64,000 bases of DNA from Vulgatibacter incomptus. GTDB taxonomy: Bacteria > Myxococcota > Myxococcia > Myxococcales > Vulgatibacteraceae. A program made the translations under genes and the position numbers. The DNA is taken from positions 4,050,220 through 4,114,219 of the forward strand of contig NZ_CP012332.1 of NCBI RefSeq assembly GCF_001263175.1, given 5' to 3'. Shown in pieces: positions 44,723 through 54,000 of this stretch. Within the stretch, counting starts at the first letter, position 1. The number at the start of each line of letters is the position of its first letter. Below the pieces are notes generated by a model. That model worked only from the letters and a program-made list of their open reading frames with translations. It had not been told where the DNA came from and made no database searches.

Positions 44723-46285
44723 TCAGCGACCGAAGGGCGGGCGGGAGAGGACCTCGAGCTTCTCGGAGAGCGCGGCGCGGGCGGACTGCTCGTCTTCGAG
44801 GGCCCCGTCGTGGAACAGGCTCTTCACGAGCTCGAGCAGCAGCGCGGGACTGCCACCGGCAGCGCGCACGAGGTCGGCGCCGAGCGCCTCGGAGACGCCG
44901 AGATCGAGGTCGCGGACGATCTGGGCGAGGGCGAAGTCCGGCAGGGGCTCGAGCTCGACCGACACCGCAATCCCCTCCCGAACCATCTTGTCCGCCACGT
45001 CGCGCGGCGTCTCGTCGAGCTCGCTCGGCCGGAAGACGACGACGAGCCGGAACTTTCGACCCGCACCGATCGCCGCCGGATTCGACGTTACGAAGGGTCC
45101 GATGGTCGCGCTGGCGGGATCGCAATGATGGAGATCGTCCACGACCATGTTGAAGTAGGGGAGGTCGATCCGCCGCAGGAGCTCGAGCTGCGCCTGGAGG
45201 AAGCGGAGCATGTCGGCCTCCTCGAGGGGCGGCAGCGCCTCCTCTCCGGCTTCGAGGAGCTCGGGGAGCATCCGCGACAGCTCCCGTCTCAACCACCTCG
45301 GGAGCTCGATCTCCGGAAATGCGGCGAGGATCTGGCGAACGGCGCGGGCCTGGGAGGCGAAGGGGAGGCCTGCGTCGCCCGGGCGGCTCGCCAGCACGAT
45401 CGGCGTGACCCCCTGGGCGGCGGCGAAATCCCTGGCGAGCCGGCTCTTGCCCACGCCGGCAGGGCCGGTGACGAAGACGACCTTCTCCTCGTCCCAGGCG
45501 GCCTGCATGCGGGCCCAATGCTTCTCGCGGCCGACGAGCCTCGGGGGCCGCCGCAACGACGGCGGGATCTCGCGGGCGGTCCCTGCCGAGCCGGGGAGCG
45601 TGCCGCGCTCGACCAGGCGGGCGAGGGCGAGGGTCTCCGGATCCGGCTCCACGCCGAGCTCATCGAGGAGGGTGCGCCTCGCGCGCTCGAAGGCCCGGAG
45701 GGCCGCGGCGCGATCGCCGGCGAGGTAGTGCAGGCGGATCAGCCGTCGGTGGGCGCGCTCCGAGTAGGGATCGCGCGCGATGAGCCGCTCGGCGAGGGGC
45801 ACCGCCTGGAGCGGCCGCTCGTCCTTCTCCAGCCGGTCGGCCTCGCGCTCGAGGCTCGCCAGGACCAGCCGCCCGAGGTCGGTGGAGGCCCCCTCGATCC
45901 ACGAGGCGAGCTCGTCGCAGTCGGAGAAATCCTGGCCCGTGAGGATCGTGCTCCGCAGCGACTCGTTCGGGAGCGCTCCGCCGAGGAGGGTGCGGCGGAG
46001 GTCGCGGAGGTCCACGTCGACGCCGTCGGCGAGCTGGAGCGGATCTCCCGCGTCGACGAGGTCGACGTTCGTCAGCTTGCGGAGGCGAGAGAGGGCCTGC
46101 CGCAGGTTCGCCCTGGCGCGCGCTTCGTCCGAGTCGGGCCAGAGGAGCCCCGCGATCCGCGAGCGGGAGGTCGGGCCGTCGACGGCCAGGACCGCGAGGA
46201 GGGCCGCCGTCTTTCGCTCGAGCTCCACCATTCGGCCGGACTCGCTCCGGGCCGTCCCGCGGTTCAGAAGGTGGACGGACCACAT
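44723..46285 (-). CDS. BTAD-domain transcriptional regulator with AAA ATPase domain
   Basis: A 520-residue SARP/AfsR-like regulator. The N-terminal winged-helix region (about 20-95: LLAVLAVDGPTSRSRIAGLL, ARANLRQALSRLRKL) binds DNA, the BTAD domain (about 100-235: ERLIARDPYSERAHRRLIRL) mediates dimerisation, and the ATPase has Walker A TGPAGVGKSRLA near 268. Relatives usually continue with several hundred residues of TPR repeats. This one stops shortly after the ATPase, so it is a short form or a truncated gene. The target genes are unknown. It is not next to a biosynthetic cluster. Confidence 0.82.
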   Translation of the reverse strand: MWSVHLLNRGTARSESGRMVELERKTAALLAVLAVDGPTSRSRIAGLLWPDSDEARARANLRQALSRLRKLTNVDLVDAGDPLQLADGVDVDLRDLRRTLLGGALPNESLRSTILTGQDFSDCDELASWIEGASTDLGRLVLASLEREADRLEKDERPLQAVPLAERLIARDPYSERAHRRLIRLHYLAGDRAAALRAFERARRTLLDELGVEPDPETLALARLVERGTLPGSAGTAREIPPSLRRPPRLVGREKHWARMQAAWDEEKVVFVTGPAGVGKSRLARDFAAAQGVTPIVLASRPGDAGLPFASQARAVRQILAAFPEIELPRWLRRELSRMLPELLEAGEEALPPLEEADMLRFLQAQLELLRRIDLPYFNMVVDDLHHCDPASATIGPFVTSNPAAIGAGRKFRLVVVFRPSELDETPRDVADKMVREGIAVSVELEPLPDFALAQIVRDLDLGVSEALGADLVRAAGGSPALLLELVKSLFHDGALEDEQSARAALSEKLEVLSRPPFGR

Positions 46286-46386
46286 GGTCGAGCTCTCGTG
46301 GGGGTTCGAGTTGCCGATACCGGAGACCTACCCAGCGTGCGCGGTGAAGTCCATTGGATACAGGGAGTGCCGCTTCTTTGGACGGA

Positions 46387-47145
46387 TTAGTGCAAGAGGT
46401 CGAAGCCGAGCTTGATCACCAGCGCCGTCACCACCATCAGCACGGCGCGGCGCACGAGCACGTCGCCTCCGCGCGCCGCGAGCCTGGCGCCGAGGAAGCC
46501 GCCCGCGAGCTGGGCGGCGGCCATGGGGGCGGCGACCGCGGGCAGCACCGCGCCGCGCTGGGCGAAGAGGAGCAGCGCCGCGAGGTTGGACGCGAAGTTG
46601 ACGACCTTTGCGTTGGCGGACGCCCTGGCGACGGGCATCCCCAGGAGCCACACGAAGCCGACGATCAGGAAGGTGCCGACACCAGGGCCGAAGAAGCCGT
46701 CGTAGGCGCCCAGGCCGAGGGCGAGGGCGGCGGTGAGCCACGCGGCCTTCTTGGGCGAAGGGGCGATACCCGAAGCCACCGCCGGCTTGAAGGCCAGGAA
46801 GAGCGCGACGGCGACGAGCAGCACCAGCACGACCGGGCGGAGCAGGGAGGGATCCAGGAGCATCACCAGCGCCGCTCCGGCGAGTGAGCCGACGAGGCCC
46901 AGCGGAAAGCCGATCCGCGCGAGGCGCCCATCGATCATGCGGGCGCGGGCGTAGCCGGCCAGCGCGGCGCCCGAGCCGAAGACCGACTGCCCCTTGTTGG
47001 TGCCGAGGGCGAGGTGGGGCGGGAGGCCGACGGCGAGGAGCGCCGGGAGGGTGAGCAGGCCGCCGCCTCCGGCAATGGCGTCGACGACGCCGGCGATGAA
47101 GGCGACGCTGGTGAGGAGCGCGAGCTCGGGAAGGGCGATGTCCAC
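46387..47145 (-). CDS. TSUP-family (TauE/SafE) sulfite exporter-like permease
   Basis: A 252-residue membrane protein with about eight helices in two related halves. FIAGVVDAIAGGGGLLTLPA near residue 17 and GAYDGFFGPGVGTFLIVGFV near 145 are the paired signature motifs of the TSUP family. Such permeases move sulfite, sulfoacetate or other small anions. The cargo is not determined. The GTG at 47145 gives a start just before the first helix. Longer readings upstream lack a start with similarity. Confidence 0.88.
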   Translation of the reverse strand: MDIALPELALLTSVAFIAGVVDAIAGGGGLLTLPALLAVGLPPHLALGTNKGQSVFGSGAALAGYARARMIDGRLARIGFPLGLVGSLAGAALVMLLDPSLLRPVVLVLLVAVALFLAFKPAVASGIAPSPKKAAWLTAALALGLGAYDGFFGPGVGTFLIVGFVWLLGMPVARASANAKVVNFASNLAALLLFAQRGAVLPAVAAPMAAAQLAGGFLGARLAARGGDVLVRRAVLMVVTALVIKLGFDLLH

Positions 47146-47371
47146 TGGCGCACTATGCACGACGTCGGGCCGCGCGAGGAACGAGCGTGCGGGCGCCAGG
47201 CCCTTCTTCTCCTGGGAAAGGTGGATCGACGGATGACGTGCTGGGGCCTCTGCTCGGTGCCCGGCGCGAAGCAGTCTTCGTCTTCGAGAAGCCGAGTTTG
47301 CTACCTGTTCGGCTTCCATGAATTTGTGTATGTACGATTGAAGAACACTTCAGGTCTTGGGGAGGCGGGAC

Positions 47372-49183
47372 TTGTTTTCTACCCATCGATGGACGGCGCC
47401 TGCCGTCATGTTTCTGGTTCTCGCTGGGGGCGGCTGCTCCACGGCGCCGGACGGTTCCTCGGGCGACTCGGCGATCTCCGCGGGAGCCGGACTCGAGATG
47501 CAGGAGAGCGAGCTACGGATCGCGATGCCGTATCGACTCCCTCAGGGCTGCCTGGACGGATCCCTCCCGCAGTGGAGCGCTGGCGATTGGGTGTGTGGCG
47601 AGCTTCCGAAGGACACCCTCGCAGGGCTTTCATGTGCCAGCGGTCAGGTCGCGAAGTGGAGCGGCAGCGGTTGGAGCTGCGCGGACGACTGGGACAACGG
47701 TCCCGCGGCGGGCGTCGGCATCAGCGTCAGCGGGACCACGGTGAGCGTCTCGGCGGAGTTTCGCCTTCCGGAGCGGTGCGACAACGGATCCATTCCGCGT
47801 TGGGATGGAACCGAATGGAAATGTGCGATCGAGAGGGACACCCTGGCGTCGCTCTCATGTGTTCCAGGGGCCGTGCCGAGGTGGGATGGCATCGGGTGGA
47901 CCTGCGGAGTCGACGACGACACGCTGGCGTTCCTCTCGTGCGGCGAGGGGCAGGTACCACGGTGGGTCGGGTCGAGATGGGTCTGTTCCGCGGATTCCTC
48001 GGTTTCGTATGGCGCTGGCCTCAGCCAGACCGGGGACACGGTGGCGATCGCGCAGAGTTATCGGCTGCCACAGACGTGCGCGAATGATCAGGTCGCCACC
48101 TGGAGCGGGACGTCATGGGAATGCGCCGCGCGGGGAACCCTCACCGCGGTTAATCCCGGACCCGGCCTGGTTGGCCAGGCCTCCGACGGGACGGCGACCG
48201 TCGGTCTCGATCTCGCCTTCACGGACGATCGCTACCAGGCGCGGTACCAGCGGACGCGCGTCGTGTCGCCGGTCGGAGCCGATCCGCTCGCGAACGGGAC
48301 CGCGCTGTTGAGCGTCGTCGATGCGATTCGAAACAGTACCAGTGTCATCGAGCCCTGGCTCATCCGAGTCGAGCCGGGAACGTACGACGTGGGGACCTTG
48401 AGGGTCGAGTTGCCCCCGGACGTGGTGCTCGAGGGGGCCGGTCCGAGTCATACCATCATCCGTGGGAGCGGAAGTCGCGTGATCGCCGCTTTGTGGCCAG
48501 GTCGGACCGAAATTCGTTCGCTCCGGGTCGAGCTCTCGTCGACGAACTCCCTCGGCGAGGTGACGGCAATCTCGGCAGACGAGCAAGATCTTCGCCTCGT
48601 TCGCGTCGACATCTCCGCATCCGGAGTCGGCCAGGTGTGGGGGGTGAAGTCCAGGCGCATCAGGTATCGCGGACCGGCCCCCGACTTGGCGCTCGAGAGC
48701 TGCCGGATCGAAGTGCAAGGAATCGCACATGGAGTGTCGGGCGGCGTAGTGAGCATCAAGGGGAGCGAGATTCTGGTGGGTGGTGTGGGTCCATCGTTGG
48801 GAGTTCGCGCGTTCGACGATCTGGAGATCGAAGGGACCAAGATCTCCGCGTCTGCGGGGCCCAACACGAATGCCGTGGCGATGGCATTCGAGGTGTCGGA
48901 AGCGGTGGCGCGGATCCGCTCTACGGAGCTGATCGCCAAGGGAAGCGTCGACGCGGTGGGAGCCTCGTTACGCTGTGGCAGGTTGCTACTGACGCTTTCG
49001 TCCGTGACGTTCGACGGGGCGCGAATCGAATCCACCGGTGCCGCCATCGAATCCCAGGATTGCCCCGTTCGTGTTGGCGCATCGATGGTGCAGGGATCCG
49101 TTCTCCTGGAGTCCCGTGGATCCATCACCTGTGCATTCGCTTACGACTCGAGCTATCAGCCCTTGGATGCCGGCTGCCTCTGA
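47372..49183 (+). CDS. Lipoprotein with Cys-Trp modules and beta-helix-like domain
   Basis: A 603-residue lipoprotein. The TTG at 47372 sits six bases after GGGGAGG and gives a signal peptide ending in LAGGGC. Residues about 45-260 contain six modules of about 26 residues with the pattern C-x2-G-x-V/I-x2-W-x4-W-x-C, such as CASGQVAKWSGSGWSC and CVPGAVPRWDGIGWTC, often led by DTLAxLS or YRLPxx. Each has two cysteines able to form a disulfide. Residues from about 310 look like a right-handed beta-helix (PGTYDVGTLRVELPPDVVLE, VVLEGAGPSHTIIRGSG). I know no named family for the module. The protein is likely displayed on the cell surface and may bind glycans or tether fibres. Confidence 0.8.
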   Translation: MFSTHRWTAPAVMFLVLAGGGCSTAPDGSSGDSAISAGAGLEMQESELRIAMPYRLPQGCLDGSLPQWSAGDWVCGELPKDTLAGLSCASGQVAKWSGSGWSCADDWDNGPAAGVGISVSGTTVSVSAEFRLPERCDNGSIPRWDGTEWKCAIERDTLASLSCVPGAVPRWDGIGWTCGVDDDTLAFLSCGEGQVPRWVGSRWVCSADSSVSYGAGLSQTGDTVAIAQSYRLPQTCANDQVATWSGTSWECAARGTLTAVNPGPGLVGQASDGTATVGLDLAFTDDRYQARYQRTRVVSPVGADPLANGTALLSVVDAIRNSTSVIEPWLIRVEPGTYDVGTLRVELPPDVVLEGAGPSHTIIRGSGSRVIAALWPGRTEIRSLRVELSSTNSLGEVTAISADEQDLRLVRVDISASGVGQVWGVKSRRIRYRGPAPDLALESCRIEVQGIAHGVSGGVVSIKGSEILVGGVGPSLGVRAFDDLEIEGTKISASAGPNTNAVAMAFEVSEAVARIRSTELIAKGSVDAVGASLRCGRLLLTLSSVTFDGARIESTGAAIESQDCPVRVGASMVQGSVLLESRGSITCAFAYDSSYQPLDAGCL

Positions 49184-49191
49184 ACAGGACC

Positions 49192-49212
49192 GACCCGGTC
49201 GAGCGCCGGGTC
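49192..49212. terminator. Short hairpin between convergent genes
   Basis: GACCCGG (49192-49198) pairs with CCGGGTC (49206-49212) over seven bases, straddling the end of the GNAT gene and lying just after the stop of the module lipoprotein. Confidence 0.45.
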
Positions 49213-49639
49213 AATCGAGCCGCTTTCGATAGTAGTGCTGGGTCTTCGTGCGCGCGAAGCCCATCCGCTCGTAGAACGGGTGAGATTCGGCACGGAGCAC
49301 GTTCGAGCGGACGGTGACGGCGCCGACGGCCAGCGCTCGGGCCCAGGCCTCGGCGGCGGACACCAGCGCGGCACCCACCCCCCGACGCCGCGCGGTCGTT
49401 CCCACGACCAGGCCGAGGATCTCGACGCGCTGGCTCGAGTCGAGGGTGAGCCGCTCTTCCGCTTCGATCCAGCCGAGGATCGCGCCATCGTCCTCCGCCA
49501 CGAGGATCCGGCGATCGCGGTGGGGAAGGAGCACCTCCAGCCTGGCGCGCATCTCGGCGGCCGGGGAGGAGTAGCCGAGCTCGCCCGCGAGGCTGGCGAG
49601 GGATGCCGCATCTTCGATTCGTGCGTCACGAACGTGCAT
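49211..49639 (-). CDS. GNAT-family N-acetyltransferase
   Basis: A 142-residue acetyl-CoA-dependent acetyltransferase. The core motif A is VEILGLVVGTTARRRGVGAA (about 71-90), with the pyrophosphate-binding R/Q-x-x-G-x-G/A represented by RRRGVG. Motif B is SNVLRAESHPFYERMGFART (about 115-134). The substrate, an amine or protein N terminus, is unknown. It is transcribed opposite to the sbcD gene that starts 150 bases away. Confidence 0.9.
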   Translation of the reverse strand: MHVRDARIEDAASLASLAGELGYSSPAAEMRARLEVLLPHRDRRILVAEDDGAILGWIEAEERLTLDSSQRVEILGLVVGTTARRRGVGAALVSAAEAWARALAVGAVTVRSNVLRAESHPFYERMGFARTKTQHYYRKRLD

Positions 49640-49788
49640 CGCGGTGCCTTCCTCGGGCTCGGGTCGAGCGTTTGGAGGCGGGGATCACGGCCCATGCCAG
49701 CACGCCGGCGCGGAGGGCGCAAGAGGTCGTGGCGGCCGCGAGCGCTCGAGATGCGCCGATGTCGGACCCATGGTCTATGGTGCCGACC

Positions 49789-51045
49789 ATGCGGATCCTC
49801 CACACATCGGACTGGCACCTCGGGCACACGCTCCACGACGTGTCGCGGGAGCGGGAGCACGAGCTCTTTCTCGAGTGGCTCCTCGAGGCGATCGGCGCGC
49901 ACGGGGCGGATGCCCTCCTGATCGCCGGCGACGTCTTCGACACCGCGAACCCGCCGGCGGCGGCGCAGGCGATGTTCTACCGCTTCGTGGCGAAGGCGCG
50001 GCGGCGCTACGAGCGGCTGGAGATCGTGGCGATCGGCGGAAACCACGACTCGGCGGATCGGCTCGACGCGCCGTCGCCGCTGCTGGACGGCTTCGACGTG
50101 CGGGTGGTCGGGGGCCTGGCGCGGCGCGCGGATCGTTCCCTTGACCTCGACCGGCTGATCCTCCCGCTGCGCGATCGGGAGGGTGAGGTGCGCGCCTGGG
50201 TCGCGGCCGTGCCCTTCCTGCGGCCGGCGGATCTCCCCGCCGTGCCCGGAGCGGACGATCAGCTGGTGGAGGGCGTGCGCGCGACCTACCGCGAGGTGCT
50301 GGACGCCGTGCGGGAGCGGCGCCGGCCGGGGCAGGCGATCGTGGCGATGGGGCACCTCTACATGACCGGCACCCGGCTCTCGGAGTTGAGCGAGCGGCGG
50401 ATCCTGGGCGGGAACCAGCACGCGCTCCCGGCGGAGATTTTCCCGGACGATGTGGCCTATGCGGCGCTCGGCCACCTCCACCTCGCGCAGCAGGTGGGGC
50501 GGCCGTCGGTGCGCTACAGCGGATCGCCGATCCCCCTGTCGATGTCGGAGCTCGACTATCCGCACCAGGTCTGCCTGGTGGATCTCGAGGGCGAGGGTAT
50601 GCGCTCGGTGGAGCCGCTGCGGGTGCCGCGCTTCGTCGAGCTCCTTCGCGTGCCGCGGTCCGGGGCGCTGGAAAGAGAAGCCCTGTTGGAGGCGCTCAGG
50701 GCGCTGCCGAACGGGACGCTGCCGGAGGCAGACGGGGCCGACGCCGCGTTGCGGCCCTTCCTCGAGGTCCGGGTACGGCAGACGCGGCCGGATCCCTCGC
50801 TTCGCCGCGACGTGGAGCAGGCCCTGGAGGGCAAGGCCGCGCGCCTCGTCAAGCTGGGCATCGAGCTCGGCGGCGACGGCAAGTCCCTCGCCGATCGGGT
50901 GGAGCTGCAGATGCTGGACGAGCTCCTGCCGGAGAAGGTCTTCGAGGACCGCTGGAAGAAGGAGCACCCCGGAGAGCCGCCGCCGGACTTGATGGCGGCG
51001 TTCCTGGAGCTGGTAGGTGACGTGCAGCAGGGGAGGGCGTCGTGA
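49789..51045 (+). CDS. sbcD: SbcD: Mre11-type nuclease subunit
   Basis: The protein is the nuclease half of the SbcCD complex that cleaves hairpins and protein-blocked DNA ends. The 418-residue protein has all metallophosphoesterase motifs: DWHLGH (8-13), IAGDVFDTANPP near 48, GGNHDSADR near 84, MGHLYMTG near 188 and LGHLHLAQQ near 227. The ATG at 49789 gives the conserved MRILHTSDWH opening. Its TGA overlaps the sbcC GTG by four bases. This coupling is the usual arrangement and keeps subunit ratios balanced. Confidence 0.96.
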   Translation: MRILHTSDWHLGHTLHDVSREREHELFLEWLLEAIGAHGADALLIAGDVFDTANPPAAAQAMFYRFVAKARRRYERLEIVAIGGNHDSADRLDAPSPLLDGFDVRVVGGLARRADRSLDLDRLILPLRDREGEVRAWVAAVPFLRPADLPAVPGADDQLVEGVRATYREVLDAVRERRRPGQAIVAMGHLYMTGTRLSELSERRILGGNQHALPAEIFPDDVAYAALGHLHLAQQVGRPSVRYSGSPIPLSMSELDYPHQVCLVDLEGEGMRSVEPLRVPRFVELLRVPRSGALEREALLEALRALPNGTLPEADGADAALRPFLEVRVRQTRPDPSLRRDVEQALEGKAARLVKLGIELGGDGKSLADRVELQMLDELLPEKVFEDRWKKEHPGEPPPDLMAAFLELVGDVQQGRAS

Positions 51046-54000
51046 AGATCCTCGCGGTTCGGGGCGAGAACCTCGCCAGCCTCCACGGCCCGTTCGAGCT
51101 CGACTTCGAGGCGGAGCCCCTCGAGCGAGCGGGCCTCTTCGCGATCACGGGCCCAACGGGCGCGGGCAAGAGCACCTTGCTCGACGCGATCTGCCTGGCG
51201 CTCTACGGGACCACGCCGCGGATCGAGTCGGTGGCCGGGCGCGGCTACGACGTGGGTCGGGAGGGCGAGGAGAGCCGGCTGGGCAGCACGGATCCCGCGA
51301 CGATCCTGCGCAAGGGCACGGCCTCCGGCGGGGCCGAGGTCGTGTTCCGTGGCCGTGATGGGATTCGTTACCGCGCGTGTTGGAAGCTGCAGAGGGCCCG
51401 CGGCCGGATCGACGGGAAGATCCAGAAGCCCACCGTCCAGCTCTGGAACGACGAGACCTCGACGGCGATCGGGCGGACGGCCACGGAGGTCTACCGCGCG
51501 ATCGAGGCGGCGATCGGCCTGTCGTACGAGCAGTTCTGCCGCTCGGTGTTGCTCGCGCAGGGCGAGTTCGCGCGCTTCCTCCAGGCCGGCGAGAAGGACC
51601 GGGCCGAGCTCCTCGAGCGGGTGACGGGAACGGAGATCTACCGGCACCTCTCGATCGCCGCCCACGAGCGCCACGCGGAGGCGAAGCGGGCCCTCGCCGA
51701 GCTGCAGCGGGAGCTGGACGGGGAGCGGATCCTCTCGAACGAGGAGCGGCTTGCTCTCGAGGCGTCGAGGGGCGAAGCGGAGAAGGCGCTCGTCGAGGCG
51801 CGGGCCTCGCTGCAGGAGGCGGTGGACGCCCATGCCTGGCACGAGGCCTTGGAGCGCTTCGAGTCGGGTGAGCGGGAGGCCGATGCAGCGATCGCTCTCG
51901 CCGAGGCGGCGTGGACGGAGAGCGCCCCGATGCGCGAGGCCCTCGTCGCGGCGGAGCAGGCGTTGCCGCTCCGGCCGCTCTTCGAGGCCGCCGACGACGC
52001 GGTGCGGGACGAGGTTCGAGCGGCGGAAGGCGTTGAGGCTGCGGTTCGGGCCCACGCGGAGGCCGTCGTTGCCAGCGAGGGCGCGGCTCGGGGGCTCGCG
52101 GGAGCGAGGGACCGACAGGAGCAGGTGGCGGCGTCGCAGGAAGCGGCCCGGCCCGAGCTCGAGGAGGCGCGGCGCCTAGACGCAGAGCTGGGAGCTGCGA
52201 AGGCGGGGGCAGCGGAAGCGCTCGAAAAGCGCCGCGAGGCCGCCTCCCGTGTGGAAGCTCAGCGGGAGGGTCTCGCCTCGATCCGCGGCTCCATGGCTCG
52301 GGCAGAGGCGGCGCGGTCGGCGGCGATCGCGTGGTTGGATGAGCACGGCCGGCTCTCGGCGCTCGCCGGGCAGTGGGAGCGCTGGCGTACGGAGCTCGAG
52401 CGTGCCGCAGGCGTGCAGGGGCGTGAGCGCACAGCGACCGCGCGGCTCTCGGTCCTCGAGAGGGAGAAGACGTCGCTGGAGGGAATGGTCGCTGCGGCGG
52501 GCGCCGCGGTGGTCGAGGTCGATGCACGCTTTTCTGAGGCGTGTGAAGTCGAGGCCTCCGCGGTGCGGGCCTCTGAATCGCTTCCGAGGGCGTCGCTGCG
52601 GGCGCAGCGGGGAGCTCTCGAGAGGACGGAGCGCCACGCACGCTCTCTGGAGGGCGTCGTCGAGGAGTCGGTTCGGCTGCAGGTCGAGCTGGGCTCGCTC
52701 CGTTCACAGGCGGCTTCTATTGCGACGGAGCGTGATCGGTGGAGCGGGGAAGCGCTGAAGCTCTCGGCGCAGCGCGAGCTCCTCGGCTCTCAGCTCGAAG
52801 CGGCAGCGCTCGAGGCGCAGGCCGCGCGCGACGCGCTGGAGCTCGGCGATCGGCGTGCGCTCCTCCGGGACGGCGAGGCGTGTCCGCTCTGCGGCTCGCC
52901 GGATCATCCCTGGGGGGCTGAGGGCGCGGCGATCGCGGGGAGGCTTGCCGAGCGCGAGGCGCGACTCTCATCGCTGCGGATCGATCATGCCCGGGTGGAC
53001 CGCGCCCACGCCGAAGCGGCGACGCGAGCCGAGGCGGCGGCGGGACAGGTGTCGGCCCACGAGAGGGCCGCGGACGAGAAGCTCGGGCGGGCGGCGGCGC
53101 TCGGCGACGCGTTCCGCGAAGAGCGGTCGGGACTGGAGCGTGAGAACGCGGCCGGCCCGGACGATGGCGCTGACGGGGCCGACGTGGCGGATTCGTCAGC
53201 ACGGAGGCGCGCGGAGTGGATGGCGATCCCGGTGCGGCTGGACCTCTTGGTTCCAGAGGATGCGCGGGCGGCCAGGGACGCCGTGACGGCGTTGCTCGAG
53301 GCGCTGGGCGAGGAGAGGAGGGCGCTCGATCGGCGCGAGTCGGAGGCGGAGCGCCTGGAGGGGCAGGCGTCGCTCGCTCGGGCGAGGGTGGCCTCGCTGC
53401 GGCAGGAGAAGGAGTCTCGGGAGGCGACGCTTCGCGCGGGTGAGCAGAAGCTCCAGCGCTTCGCTGTCGAGGCACAGGAGCTACGGCTCCGTTCGGAGGG
53501 TGCGCGCGACGAGGTCGCCGGGATCTTGCGACCGCTTGCTCCGATCCTGGACGCAGCTCGGGCCTCGTGGCGCGAAGACTTCGAGCGGAATCCGCGCGAG
53601 CTCGTCGACGGCCTTGGGCGGGAGGCGGCCCAGTGGAGCGCCCACGACGCCGACCGGGCCCGCGCGGTGGAGAGCCTGGCGCTCTTGCATCCCCGTGAGG
53701 CGGCGGCGGTCTCCCTGCTCGGCGAACGCGAGTCCGCGGACGACGCGGCGGTCCGGGCCCAGGAGAATGCTGCTGCCTCTGCCGACGAGCTCTCGCGCCG
53801 GCGCGGCCTCGTGCTGGGCGGCGAGCCGGTATCCGTCCGGGAGGCCGCGCTGCGGGAGGCCGGGGCCGCCGCTTCGAAGGCGCTCGAGGCGGCTCGGGGC
53901 GTGGAGGCCCTCGCGTCGAGCTCGCTCGCGCGCGCGTCCGCGCTCGTGGAGGCGAGCGAGGAGAAGCGGGTGCAGGCGGGGGCGGCTCGGGCGCAGAAGG

